DNA of 64,000 bases from Neoechinorhynchus agilis (lineage: Eukaryota > Acanthocephala). Shown piece after piece: positions 22,769 to 34,262 of the stretch. Position 1 is the first letter of the stretch; the number at the start of each line of letters is the position of its first letter. The notes beneath the pieces are model-generated. The model made no database searches and was not told where the DNA came from. It was given only the letters and a program-made list of their open reading frames with translations. The DNA is taken from contig CM121341.1 of NCBI GenBank assembly GCA_051530055.1, positions 17,608,001-17,672,000 on the forward strand, in the 5' to 3' direction. The position numbers and the translations under genes are program-made.

Positions 22769-22909
22769 TTATTAATTACATCCGATATTTCGGCACAATA
22801 GTGCGCCTTTATCAAAGTTTCTTCATTTATACATTCAGCCGGGATATATTGATAAAGCAACCTCGATAAAGGTCCACGATTATGCCGGAATATCGGATTC
22901 AATTAATAA
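22769..22909. repeat. inverted repeat, 45-bp arms, about 50-bp loop
   Basis: Left arm 22769-22813 and right arm 22865-22909 are reverse complements with about five mismatches and no indels. Each arm holds a small palindrome near the outer end (tccgatatttcgg on the left, ccggaatatcgga on the right). The same small palindrome occurs at about 13411. It could be a small foldback transposon or the terminal hairpin of a larger element. Confidence 0.75.
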
Positions 22910-24110
22910 ATTACTTCGTTTTTTCAAAATATAGAAATGGTATTGAGTTTAAAAAAATTGCTATACTGCAAGATCGTAACGCACAAATCATTGGTATAAA
23001 AACTATTTTTACTTCTAAACTAATAATAGTTGTATAATCTAAACTATTAATTATTTATCTACGATGTCTCTATAAGGCCTTTTCCGATTTGATTTGTGAG
23101 CTTCTTTTTGGTCCGAGCCTTCCTCTTTCGTTTTATCCTCGGTAACTAAATTGGAATTGTAACATTTTTCTGATTTTTCAACTTTTGAGAACTCACCAGC
23201 AGCATTTTCATTTGATTGAGGTGGCAATTCACTATTAATAAAGGAATCCGGTTTGTTTTCCATTTTCGTTAATGTATTGGCCTCTCAAAAGATAATCTTT
23301 TAACAGCGCTCGTCGCCTCTTATCCAATACAAAGTTATTGCAAACGGCGATTTTATCCATATATCGAAGTATACATTTTGAAATGGCGTGTTTTGTATCA
23401 TTTGGTTTGTATTGACAATAATTGTTTGTCCACTTAACGAGGGTTTATTGTTAAAGCCGTTTGTTAGTTGTGGATAACGTTGAATTGTAAATTTAACGGT
23501 GAAATATTAAGCTACAATCAAATGGATATTTAGTAAATAATTTAAAAATGTTTGAATTGTAATGATGATCATTCCGGATAGAACATTTTTATTGAAATAT
23601 TTCGCGATAAAAAGTATGAGTTGCTTTTTATATTATGGTTCGTATGGGCGGAATAGCCATTCCCGAAGTTCGGGGACCGAATATCCACTCGTACCCCTCC
23701 TTTTTGTGGCGTTTTTCCATTATTTTTAGCATTTCGATGGTAGGTAGTTTTAAGCTAAAGTTTTGCTTCCGTCCGTGGTGTCAGACGCATCGATATGTGA
23801 GGCCTCAAGTACAAGGCGTTTTTAAAGTTCCTTTTCCACAAAATGAGTGCCATTAAAATCTGCACCATATTGCAGAGTATCTTGGTCATTGGACATGCCG
23901 GATATGTTGGGTGATGCACTTCTTGATAACTCTGCATCTTTGTCCGATTTACACTCAATCGCACAGTGTCTCTTCTCCATGAAAGCGTTTACGGGTTTGA
24001 TTGTTTTAATTGTTGTATAATCGAACTCCAGTCTTCTTCCCTATAATCCTGTTGGTTCATATTATTAGTTTAATGATTGATGAAGTTCACTCTTTCAACG
24101 ATAGCAGACC
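22910..24110. other. intergenic with one low-complexity minus-strand frame (23051-23263)
   Basis: The 70-codon minus-strand frame at 23263-23051 is rich in Lys, Glu, Ser and Asn (NRKRPYRDIVDK at its end) and begins with ATG. It could be an exon of a nuclear low-complexity protein or chance. Nothing else stands out. Confidence 0.3.
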
Positions 24111-24778
24111 GCTATTCCTCGAAGAATGAAGACCGAACTGTCGTTTCTGTAAGATATTTGAAGAACTTTAAAAGATTCTTGTTATTACTGTTAGCGTTTA
24201 TTCATCTCATTGAGCAGTACTAAAACCGATTCCAGTAAAGATGTATAAGTTGGTTGTTTATACAAAAAGATAAGCATTTTGGTATAGACAATTGAAACGT
24301 CTCATCTCAAAGTTTTTAAGGTTTATGCCAAAGTCGGATGAGAGTATCACCTAAAATGTCTGTGAACTTAATTCCGACAATAAATTTCTGATTTAAAAGA
24401 AAGTTAAAACAAGTTCAATTCCGACATTCCACGAAGTCTGCGGCCCTTCCTCGAAGAATGAAGACCGAACTGTCGTTTCTGCAAAATATTTGTAGAACTT
24501 TTAAAGCTTCTTGTAACGACTGTTACCGTTTATTAATCTTATTGAGCAGTACCAAAACCGATTTTAGTAAAAATGTACAAGTGGATCATTTGTATAAGCC
24601 GGTGAGCATTTTGGCATAGACAATTGAAACGTCTCATCTCAAAGTTTTAAAGGTTTATGCGAAAATCGGATGAGAGTACCACCAAAAAGTCTGTGAACGG
24701 ATTGCCGACTAACAATTTTTGATTGCATAGAAAGTTAAAACTAGTATAATTCGGACATTCCACGAAGTCGGGCTCCTC
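24110..24778. repeat. two-copy tandem duplication, about 333-bp unit
   Basis: Copy 1 starts at about 24113 (cctcgaagaatgaagaccg) and copy 2 at about 24451 with the same words. They share ttgagcagtac, gacaattgaaacgtctcatc and the ending gacattccacgaagtc, and differ by scattered substitutions and small indels. A third, short start (catgaagaatgaagcctgaa) follows copy 2. Non-coding in all frames. Confidence 0.75.
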
Positions 24779-25036
24779 CATGAAGAATGAAGCCTGAAAC
24801 TTGAAGTCTGCCTTATTCCATTTTAATATCTAAAAGTGGCCAATAAATATGGCCTCCAATATCAAGCGATCCCATCGAGAATCACTTCGAGCGGACAACG
24901 CGAAAAGGTGCAAAGTTTACAACCAAAGAATACAGGGCGATAGGATATTTAGTTAGAGTTTCTCATAAATATGCTCAAAGGAAAGTGCTACCCAATCTAT
25001 ATAATAGAAGAGAAGTTTCTTATAGACATTAATTGT

Positions 25037-25685
25037 TGCGTGAATGTTTTGAAGATAAATAAAAATAACGATCGGAAAAATATCTTTCTGGAGTACTTAA
25101 ATGTAATTACAGTTACTCCGCAATCAGTATTATTAATTTTCTCTTTTGTTTTAAATGAATTCAAAGGAAGCATTGTGGTTCCCGACTCTTTGATTGCAGC
25201 TATCTCGTAATTCAATTCAATTGCAAGTTTGTAAGTTTACAATTTCCTAGAACAATGCTCAAAGCTGATTGATACCGATATCAAAATATTACTTGCGAAA
25301 TTCGGAATCGTACTAATCCAAAAATCCTACCAATGGCTTATGGGAATTAAAGGTTGATTCCAGATAATCGAGTTATTGTTCGTGAACATTACGAATTTTT
25401 AAATGATTTTCTTTGTTTCAGCATTAATTCAAAAATATTCGTCGTCCGGATTCGAGGAATACTAAGAACTCTTACATTAATTATGGTGTGAACGTGTTAA
25501 AGATAAATAAAAATAACGATCCGAAAAGTATCTTTCTGGAGTAGTTAAATGTAATTACCGTTACTCGGCAATCGGTATTATTAATTTTCTGAATTGTTTT
25601 AAATAATTTCCAAGGCAGCATTGTGATTCCCAGCTCTGTTTGAGTGCAGCTATCTCGTGATTAAATTAAATTGCAGGTTGATGAA
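25037..25685. repeat. direct repeat pair, about 195 bp each, 450 bp apart
   Basis: 25037-25230 and 25488-25685 share gaagataaataaaaataacgat-type words, tatctttctggagta, ttaaatgtaattac and tgcagctatctcgt, with roughly 10-15% differences. The sequence between them is unrelated, so this looks like a dispersed or segmentally duplicated repeat rather than a satellite. Confidence 0.7.
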
Positions 25686-25727
25686 TTTATACAATGACTA
25701 GGATTTTTGTTTTGGTCTTCACCCGGT

Positions 25728-25775
25728 TAATAGTTTTTATTGAAGACGTTTATAACCTCGTCGGTTTGAGCACCA
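25728..25775. repeat. short dispersed hairpin module, copy 1
   Basis: Contains gaagacgtttataacctcgtcgg, a GACG...CGTC stem, next to cacccggttaatag. The same module recurs at about 32050-32110 (aagacgtttataacctcgtc beside cacccggtaaatgat). Its layout (stem, then AATAAA, then ACCGGG when read on the minus strand) parallels the 13.5-kb hairpin family. Confidence 0.6.
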
Positions 25776-25960
25776 GTTCTAAAATTACAGTTCCATAGGC
25801 TTGATTTCCTCGATTGAGCGTGTCCCGCTTTTGGATTCTTCGGCCCTTTTCTCAAGAGATTAATAAGCTCATTTCGCCTAACGTCCAACTCCATAGGAGA
25901 ACTTTTTAATAAGAATTGCTGAGGAAAACATGAAGATATATCGGAACCAGACGCTTTATC

Positions 25961-26329
25961 TTATCTCAGTAGTCCCCAGCGAACTCGTATTGTGTGGATA
26001 AGATTAATGAAACGAAAGGAGAAAGAGATAATCATACAGATTGATCTAAAGCTACAAAAAAATGCAGTGACTATGATTGGAGATTTTTTTGACCAGTTAA
26101 GATCATAAAAAAATTGTGCAGCCGAGGCCCTTCGAGTATGATTGGAAAATTCTCTTTGGGAATCAGAGTTGCAAGAAGGGGAATAATCATTACCATTAAA
26201 TGATGATAAATCGGATGGCCGCGAAGAATCTCCAGTGCAGAAACAATTGTGATTCGCTATTTCGACCTTTACGCCAGGATAGCAGTTGAGTGACCCAGAA
26301 CGGTTGCGTAAATGTTTATAAACTCTCAC
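25961..26329 (-). CDS. possible coding exon, serine-rich, unrecognised
   Basis: A 122-codon ATG-started frame. The first two thirds are Ser/Asn/Cys-rich (SSRPSDLSSFNGNDYSPSC), the last third is hydrophobic and probably non-coding. There is no clear signal peptide, family motif or splice chain. It could be one exon of a longer gene or chance. Confidence 0.25.
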   Translation of the reverse strand: MRVYKHLRNRSGSLNCYPGVKVEIANHNCFCTGDSSRPSDLSSFNGNDYSPSCNSDSQREFSNHTRRASAAQFFYDLNWSKKSPIIVTAFFCSFRSICMIISFSFRFINLIHTIRVRWGLLR

Positions 26330-26447
26330 GCATTATATTATGGTTGCGGAGCTTGCTACGAAGCCAGTAAAAGTGCATAGCGTTAAAAGCTGCTAAGGAT
26401 AAACAAATAAATATTTTCATATATCATTGTCCTCGGCGTGAATTTGA

Positions 26448-26916
26448 TTGTACGTTGGCGAATCCTGTCCCCGATGTTATCGATACTCATTTATTTATTT
26501 ATTTGAGAAATATTTCGCAAGGTTTTCCTTGCCTCTTTAGTCTCTATCTAAAATGGAGATGATATAAACAGCATGCACAGCCGGTTATGTCTGGACGTAG
26601 CTCGGATCCGCGGGTTTGCTAATACCCGAAGTGTGGGGGGGCGGGTTCGATCCGCACACACCTCTTGCGATTTGTAGCCGACTAATTTCTTCGTCATGCT
26701 ACGCAACTATTGCAGCACCAGCGTGTGGGTTTGATTTGCGGATCTAACATTAGCAAACCCACGGATCTAAGCTACATCCAGACATGACTTGCTGTGCATG
26801 CTGTTTATATCGTCTCCATTTTGGATAGGGACTGTAGAGGCAAGGAAAACCTTGCGAAATATTTCTCAAATAAATGAGTAACGACAACACCGGGGACAGG
26901 GTTCGCCAACGTACAA
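26448..26916. repeat. foldback element with about 170-bp arms
   Basis: Left arm 26448-26622 and right arm 26749-26916 are reverse complements with modest divergence. They begin with ttgtacgttggcgaa and include the stem gcaagg/ccttgc beside gaaatatttc, then the word aacagcatgcacagc. The 126-bp centre contains gcgggttcgatccgc, a tRNA B-box-like sequence. The outer hairpin tail (AATAAAT, then ACCGGGGACAGG) relates it to the hairpin repeat at 13.5 kb. Confidence 0.8.
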
Positions 26917-27315
26917 TAAAATAAATATTTGCAACTCTTATTTGAGTGCGGAAATTATTTGGACTTATTTTTACATCTCGACACAAATATTTGCAATAAA
27001 AAGTGCATTTTATTGGCAACTCGGAAACTCCAAGCATGATTCTATTAATGCCAATGACTCATAAAATCTTTGAATGATACATTTTCGTGCATCGTGTGGT
27101 TATTTTATCAAGAGATCCAATTTACAATGCATTTATTTTATTTGACCATTTTCTTGATTGAAATTGAGACTTTCTTTTTTAAGGGTTGTTATCCTTATCA
27201 ATTGTTTAAGACTGAGACAAAAATACAGAGGAGAATCATGAAGTATCTTAGTCTTGTGTATGTGGATAAGAAATGACGATTAGCAGTCGGAATTCGTATT
27301 GGATTTTTTCGGCAA
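26917..27315. other. AT-rich spacer
   Basis: Short frames only. A plus-strand frame at 27070-27276 has hydrophobic composition but no supporting signal. Confidence 0.3.
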
Positions 27316-27820
27316 TCAATAAACCTCGAGTGGTTTAATTTCGATTAGTTTATCAAACTCCTTAGCTTTTGAATTATTCGTTGGTGTAATTGTATTTCGC
27401 TGCTCCATTTTTGCCCTCAGCTTAGGAGAATTTACATGGATATCGTTTCTTGGATTCATGCTATGACGTTCACGAGATCGCTTTTCATTGAAGATTTTGA
27501 AGTAATTCTCTCGATTGCATTTGTAGCTCTCATTAAGATGCATCTGTCAGAAATGCACACGGAGAGTATCGATAAAGTTGAAAGTTTTCGCACAATGGGT
27601 ATTTTAGCATATTCGTGAAACCATCATCGTCTTCTTTAGCGCTTCTTTTCCTACTCTTTGGCTTATTATCCAAGGTAGAATTATGTGATTGCGGCGTTTG
27701 AACTATTGGTCGGAGAACCATTTCAGAGACCGACGTAGTCTTTGTTGCAATTGTTTTGGATTCCACAGGTTCAATATTTGCGTTAACATTTTCACTTTCA
27801 GCCGTGGATGCTGAATTCAA
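27316..27820 (-). CDS. possible coding exons of a nuclear low-complexity protein
   Basis: Two overlapping minus-strand frames (27820-27533, then 27543-27316) look coding by composition. The first is Thr/Ser/Asn-rich with a basic cluster, NKPKSRKRSAKEDDDG. The second is charged (NEKRSRERHSMNP, then SPKLRAKMEQR). The first has no ATG at its beginning, so an upstream exon would be needed. A 47-bp GTGCGA...ACAG intron between them is present but the phase does not match, so the model is unresolved. No family recognised. Confidence 0.3.
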
Positions 27821-28849
27821 GCCAGTTCATTCGTTCAATGACGGCACATTAAGTGCTGCGTAGCGGTAGTGATATTGGCTAACGGTTTCCAAGCAATCCT
27901 CGTCAATAAATCATAATGACTGTGCACGAAGTCTAGATTAGCACTCCTTAAGTTCAGAAATATAAACGGCTGAATAATCTGGTATTCTGTCAAGAACGAG
28001 AATTTCATTGTATCATCTTTTTTTGAAATCTAATGAAAACTTAGCGAGAAATTTTTAGGTCAAAGAAGGAAATTTCCGAAAAACTTACTTCATAAGATCT
28101 CAAGTCGAATCTTTGATGTTGGAACATTTTTTCAAGTAAATGCTGATGAAATAGATTTATCGATCGATTGATTCCGAGAAATGAGCAATGATTTTTGTTT
28201 CTCCACGCATCCCTGAACAATCAACCTGCACTAATTATCTGTCTTGATAAAAAAGACATTGAATTTTCATGCCAAAGTGACAGCTGGGTATTATGAACAA
28301 CTAAGTCTTTTTTTCCGAAACGAATTTTCGTGCCTGATTAATTGTGTGTGTCATCAATTTTACGGTTCAATCGACAGATACAAATAGACTTTTTTAACAA
28401 GTGAAGAAATTTCAACCGTAGACAATCAATAAGTTAGCGATATCGTCCGTCATTTCTTTAGTTCTCGATAAAGAAACTATCGACACTTTTGATGCAATAA
28501 TTCGAATTGGAAAATTTTAAGTATAACTACGCCTTTTCGAAAATAATCGTCAGCATCTGCGTGCATATCAGATTTAAAAGTATTGCGCCAACAAATTAAT
28601 GTATTTTTTATCTTTACTATTAAAGAGGATACGGAAATGCTTACGAATTTTGTCAACCTGCAATAATTATCTGCCGGAGACAGTAACTTGCCTTATGCAG
28701 AATCCTGTTTGTATCACAGATATAAACAGGAATGAAGAATCCGCCACGATATCTAACTCAAAATGACTTTAAACTCATTAAATAGGAATATAACGTTTTG
28801 AATTTAAAATATTTATACCAAAATAACAATAGTACCGACTGCGATCGTC
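27821..28849. other. intergenic, AT-rich
   Basis: No gene, RNA or repeat recognised over about 1 kb. Confidence 0.4.
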
Positions 28850-29270
28850 TGCTCGGCGACAATTGATGTATAGGAATCTTTGAGTTGGCACTCCCGAGCT
28901 ATCTTTTCTCTTTGGGTTTCATTAGCCGGACCAAAATCCGGGCTTGGCCAGGTCCTGGGCCGTGGTAGCAAACGACCGGAGTGCATCGACGCCAAAGGGA
29001 AACAAAATAATGATTTCGACTCAGATCCCTGTATATTTTCCTTTTGCGTTCCTCAGCGGCGGTTGCTTCTCCTCCTGGTTTAATAGCAGCGAATTTTATG
29101 TTGTTGGCTGCGAGTGTGACCACGATCCCAGAGAAGACATATTTCTTCTCGCCACGGGAATACTGTGACACCGTACGGTCTACGGCGATCGAGTCGGCAA
29201 AGATTGCTCGGCTGTAGGATGTTGGGCGCATTCACAGTATTCAGGGCACGGCTAAGAATTGCGTTCACTT
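28850..29270 (-). mobile_element. retroelement-like protein fossil, copy B
   Basis: Second copy of the same family as 421-925, on the same strand: NILQPSNLCRLDRRRP, then VFPWREE, then NHYFVS are readable in minus-strand pieces. Broken and clearly diverged from the other two copies. Confidence 0.55.
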
Positions 29271-29481
29271 CGGAGTGTCGTGAGTACCTTCCGCCTGATT
29301 GACGACATTCGGACCTAGAAATAAATCATTTTAATTTTTATTTAGAACTAGGCTTAAACAGTTTTAACTTTAATGGTTTATATATTGTATAGAACGGGCG
29401 GCTTTGAAGAGGATTGAGTAAGCTTTTCCCCTCCACGTAAGCTCATTCGACGACTGAATTTAAACTGTCTACTCCTTCATT

Positions 29482-30204
29482 TTAAAATTCTTTTTTGTCC
29501 TCAAATTTAAACAATTGTAGAATATCGGCAAAGTCCTGTTTACTGATTGAGTTAAAACCCAATGAAAATCTAGTATCCTCTTGTTTCCATATCAATGCTT
29601 CATAAATTATAATCCTCCAGAGAAGGGAATTGAGGCTTTTCGCTATCGCCCGTGAGAACTTTTGCACAATTTTTCAGCACTTCTTAACGTAACATTTTCC
29701 GGATCGTATCCGTAACTCTGGCAGCCTGCCTCTTGCGAAGATACAGAAGGCCTCGGGTGCCAACGTATTTAGAGTATTGGCAATGGTTTGCATAATGAAA
29801 TCCCAATCGAAAACATCTTTTTGTAGTGGCATCTATTTTGTATAACACAGATTCCAATGAAGCATTTCTTAACGTAAGCTTTATTGCACTTGGAATGTTA
29901 ATACCAAAAACTCTAGAGCGCTTTACGGCATCTTCCTACATCCTGGTCTTAAAGAATATCTCGTTGTAATCTGGTACGAGCTCCAGTAGATTTTGCGATT
30001 AGTATAATTTTTGTTCGATTCTTTGACCGGATTATCAATTCCTAAGAGGGAATCCAATTCTTTGAGCAGATCCTTCGTTTGGTATATGAGATTATTGGCT
30101 GCTTTTGTATCAGGTGAAAAATTCCCAGTAGAAAAATGTGGATGAAAGTGGCGATCCTTATGGATCCCATATTTGGAGGAAAAACGAAGGAAGTAGGAGA
30201 TCAC
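29482..30204 (-). pseudogene. possible decayed or many-exon gene, unrecognised
   Basis: Several minus-strand stretches look coding in different frames: DLLKELDSLLGIDN at about 30.05 kb, LLELVPDYNEIFF at about 29.96 kb, WDFIMQTIANTLNTLAPEAF at about 29.77 kb and FADILQLFKFEDKKEF at the end. They are mostly helical and hydrophobic. The frame changes are not accompanied by convincing GT-AG introns, so I favour a decaying host gene over a live one, although unusual splicing would also explain it. No family recognised. Confidence 0.3.
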
Positions 30205-30481
30205 AATTCTTTTACCGTAGATTTGATAAGGAATTTAACGGATAAAAATTTATATTAATTACAAGAAAAGTGTTTGTGGTTAATAAGCGCGTATACGCAC
30301 CTTTCCTTATTCCATTTCATCATTGGTTAAAACTGTTCACATAAGCAATGAAACTTTTTCGCAATCTTACCTTATTATGTTTGTGTAAAGTTCAGGAAGG
30401 GAACCAAAAGCATTCTACTTTAGTAAGTGATTAGCATAGGTTTTGAAATATATGTGGTAAAAGTATTCCGAATGCGATTTT

Positions 30482-31511
30482 ATGATCAGCGAAGTGAACC
30501 TGCCTGACAATGGAACCACTATACTCGAAAGCCCGTTTTTGTGTTCGATCGCGATAACGTCTTAGAATGGGCAAAATTCAGTTTTCATCCTCCCGGCGCC
30601 CAGGATGTAGAGTTCTTCATTAATCATTGCTCGTCCGAATCCCACCTCCCTGCCTCAACATCCGACATCCAGACAACTACAGCAGAGATAGATGCTGGCA
30701 AGTGTATGAATCGTACTTTTCTTAATCAATAAAACGTGTTTATATAAACGCTATAAGTCTGCAAAGTAAGCACACGTTACACCATATAGAGTGCTTCGTT
30801 CTCGTTTGCATACAATTTGTCGTTTTGTAAAGTTAAATGATTCACATGTCAAAGAAAAGACTTGTATAGTAGCGAGTCTCAGTGAACCGATTCGAATGCT
30901 ACGTGGCCACATACGACGGTCAATAAAACTAACAATTGTACCAAGCACACAGCCACAATCAGACCCATTATTGGATGCCAATAAATGCATAATCCGTCCA
31001 ATCAGAAAAGCAATTAATCGATTTAGACTTCGCGTTGATTAAGATCAGAAGTTCTCATTGGGAAACGGAATATTACTCTGATCTGCACATATTCCAATTA
31101 ATTGAGAAAGTATGTCTCCGCGAAAATGATGAAGACAAATACGAAACAACCGTTCAGTTCTGCAAATGTGCAATATATCTTGCTTTCTTCAATGCCACTT
31201 TTGTGGCAATTATTTTTAGGCTCATCTTTGGAATACGAGACTACGTTATCGAAGACGGATTCACTCGATCACAGCTAATGCAGTTCGTGTTTCTTGATAA
31301 TCTTGTTCGTTTGGTTCATCATTATCTCCTTTGTGCCTTTTGGCTCATCGACTACGTCTTTGTCTATTCTTATCTTTGGCCTCATTGGGCCTACCATGTG
31401 CTTACGGTCTCTTTTATTATCATCTATATTGCCACCTTCGGTTTCTTCGTGATATTTCTTCATCTTATTGCGGACGCAGCGGGCAGGGCGACTCACACGA
31501 TAACCGGATAA
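30482..31511 (+). CDS. spliced multi-pass membrane protein, unrecognised
   Basis: Model: exon 1 30482-30493 (MISE), exon 2 30532-30701, exon 3 from 30790, and a last exon ending at 31511. Introns 1 and 2 (38 and 88 bp) preserve frame. The junction between exon 3 and the last exon is unresolved: the last exon has no usable ATG and needs an upstream splice. Exon 3 is basic (LRSRLHTICR, RGHIRRSIK). The last exon has three hydrophobic helices (CAIYLAFFNATFVAIIF; VHHYLLCAFWLIDYVFVY; VLTVSFIIIYIATFGFFVIF). It is probably a three-helix membrane protein with a soluble N-terminal part. I recognise no family. Confidence 0.45.
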
Positions 31512-32685
31512 ATTTGGAAATCACTTTTAAATAAATTCGCATCGTGCGTATTTGTGATCGCATAGCCGGTTGGGCTTATGCATTAAATGTGTCTAAACTA
31601 CTGTAGTTTTGGCTCGAATGAAATGCGACTATTCTAAACGATGCTGCTCTGTACCGCTTTCAACGATCCACGTAGATTACGCCTCATTGTTTCCAAATTC
31701 TCTCCTGAACTAATCGTCACCCGCCTTAATATCACTTGGGCATACAGTCGAACTCGAAATCTACCATTTCAAATGCCAATTATGTCTTCTAAAAAGAGCT
31801 ATTAGAGTACTTATTGTGCAAATATTATCATGCCATCAATTTAAAGTTACCTAGGACGGGAATTGCCCAAAGCATAACTTTCGGAACTTAAATCCATTAC
31901 AAACCGAACTGTCCATGAGGATCTATTGAATATTTTGTCGTATTAGGCTGTAAAATGAATAATGATTTGGTTGCATAAAAATATGCGATAATTTACCATT
32001 TACCTATCGACCTATGTATTATGAGGTATATGATTAGGATTATTGTTAAGTCTACACCCGGTAAATGATTATTTATTAAAGACGTTTATAACCTCGTCGC
32101 GTTCATCATCAGTTTGTTAAAAGTCTTTCAATAACTACCAAAGTGATGAAGAAACCCACAAGGTTCGAAACATCTTTAATTAAAAATTCTTTATTAGATG
32201 GAGACCTAAATAAGACTCCTCTTTAAAGTGATCGCAATTTTTAAAGTAGACTGTGGTATATTATGGATCTGTTGAAACTTTTACCACAAAGCAGTAGCAT
32301 ACCGAATACAGATTACAGATTTCTCATTTGCAACACGTTTAAATATACTCCGCTAACAATGCTCATCAGAAATATAACCACGTGATGATTTGAAGATATT
32401 CGCCGAGTTAAGGATATTAGATATGCTCGAATAATCATCAAGTTCTGAATACGTTTAATAAAATCACACGTTGCGTCTTGCATACAACAGTTTAACGGCA
32501 ACTCTCAAAAATAAGTTGTCGCTGTGCGTTTTTTTAAGTTAAATAACAGTTAACTTTTTTATTGTCACTCCAACTCTGATCTTAAAGATATTCATTAGGA
32601 AGACGATCCTCGCCAAAGTTTTACGTGTTTAGATTACGACGAACAACATAAGTTTTATAATAATTAAGTTGGAGCAGCAACACGT
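31512..32685. other. intergenic with hairpin module copy 2 at about 32050-32110
   Basis: No gene seen. At 32050-32110 the hairpin module of 25.73 kb recurs. Read on the minus strand it starts CTGATGATGAACGCGACGAG, then the CGTC half of the stem, then AATAAAT, then ACCGGG. Confidence 0.45.
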
Positions 32686-33993
32686 TTATTCAAAAAAATT
32701 TGAAATACGATCAGCCAAATCTGTTTCACCTTTCGCTAAACAATTTATAATTCCTTTAATGCATGACGATGTAGGACGATGTCTTTCTAAAAGACGTTCA
32801 TGTTCGTTTTTTAAATATTCATATCGAGTCCACTCCTTTTTAAAGATACTATGAACCTCACTATAAGGAAATTCGGATTTGACACTTTTAGTTGTATAAT
32901 TCGCCAGAAAAATTGAAATTGCAATTTCGTCCAGCGTTTTTCTGATGTTCTTGAAGGCGCTAAATTTCGTTAAATTTAACAGGCCTCCTCTATACCGCAA
33001 TGGAACCTTTTAAGTTTTCGTTGAGTATCCGATTGGTTAATTTGGTCGATTGCAATCGATGCCTCTTCGAGGGCAGATAAAACATTCGCACAGTGTATTA
33101 AAGATATTCGTGTTTGAATGACCTCCTTTATATCCGTTAAATATATTAAATTAAAAATTGCGAGTACCTCTGTCGATTTCGTAGCAAAGCACACACTTAA
33201 ATAATGATTGAGTTTCTGTGAGACCTTAAAATAGATTTGTGCAAATTGTATTGTTTTAGGTCAACGTAAAAATGAAATTACCCACACTCTTGTAAAGAAA
33301 AGAAATGTCATGTCGTCGTATTTCATAAGGGATTCACGATTCCGTTCGATCGTTTGCTAAAGAAGATCAGTGTAATAAACCTAAACTACGATTTTTACAA
33401 TTTTTAAGTAGAATAATTAAGAGATCGATTCGAAACAACAATCTACTGCGTTTGAAAAAGCTTGACAGGTGGAGTAGCATAAAAGCTTAATTAGTGGTAG
33501 GAAAGACAGACTAAAGGTGGTTTGAGTTAATCAATTTATTTTTGAACTAAAATGGTCTTTAACATAAGAATTATCAAAGATTGAAAATTACTTTTTTAAT
33601 TATTATTTATTAAAAAATACCTAAATGCTTATTATACATGTTCACATGTCTTAGATGAAAGCAACTTTTATTTTTAAGCAATGAAAATTTTAATTTCGGG
33701 CCATACACGAATGTCATTAAAAATATAATTAAAAACCAACGTGTTATTTCTTTATTATTTACGCATACCATTAAATCTTCGATATGAAGCTCTTTGTTCC
33801 TGGATCGTTCAAAACTATCGACTATATCTTCAACCATTGAACTCATTCTTATTAGAAACTGTTGAGTTTCCTCGGTGTCTGACTTAATCCGTTTCTCATT
33901 AAGTTCTTCGGGTTGGTCTAGACTAGTGTTCTGAAAGATTCGTTCTAAAAAGTTTTGAAGGACAGAATCGCAAGAAGCAGTTGATTTGTCCAT
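32686..33993 (-). CDS. helical protein, 4 exons, 261 aa, unrecognised
   Basis: Exons 33993-33769, 33356-33288, 33224-33007 and 32959-32686 sum to 786 nt in one frame. Donors are GTATGC, GTGTGG and GTTCCA; introns are 412, 63 and 47 bp. The protein is almost wholly alpha-helical and charged: SVLQNFLERIFQN, FERSRNKELHIEDLM, ALEEASIAIDQIN, KNIRKTLDEIA and LKNEHERLLERHRP. The pattern of long amphipathic helices would suit a coiled-coil or BAR-like scaffold or a kinetochore/augmin-type subunit, but I cannot assign it. It is divergent from a plus-strand gene starting 270 bp away that encodes a protein of almost equal length and similar character. Confidence 0.6.
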
Positions 33994-34262
33994 TTGTAAA
34001 AAAATATAGATCAGTCTAGTATGAAATGTAACCATGGCGAAGTAAAACGGACATCAAGCTTGATTTTTGTATAATTCGAGCAATAGGGCCGAAATTTTGG
34101 GCAAAATGATTATTATTAATTAATAGGTGAACATATTTGGATTTGTGAAGCGTATCATTCAGCTCAAGCTCCCACAGAATGCACAAACGAAATAATAGGT
34201 ATTTGCCCACAAGGATACATGGCAACTGTGAATAATGAATAAAATTTATATTAAATCGTTCG

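Noticed and set aside
26640-26656. tRNA gene suggested by gcgggttcgatccgc
   Set aside because: The T-arm pairing is irregular (7-base loop only in a shifted register), and no acceptor, D or anticodon arms can be drawn around it.
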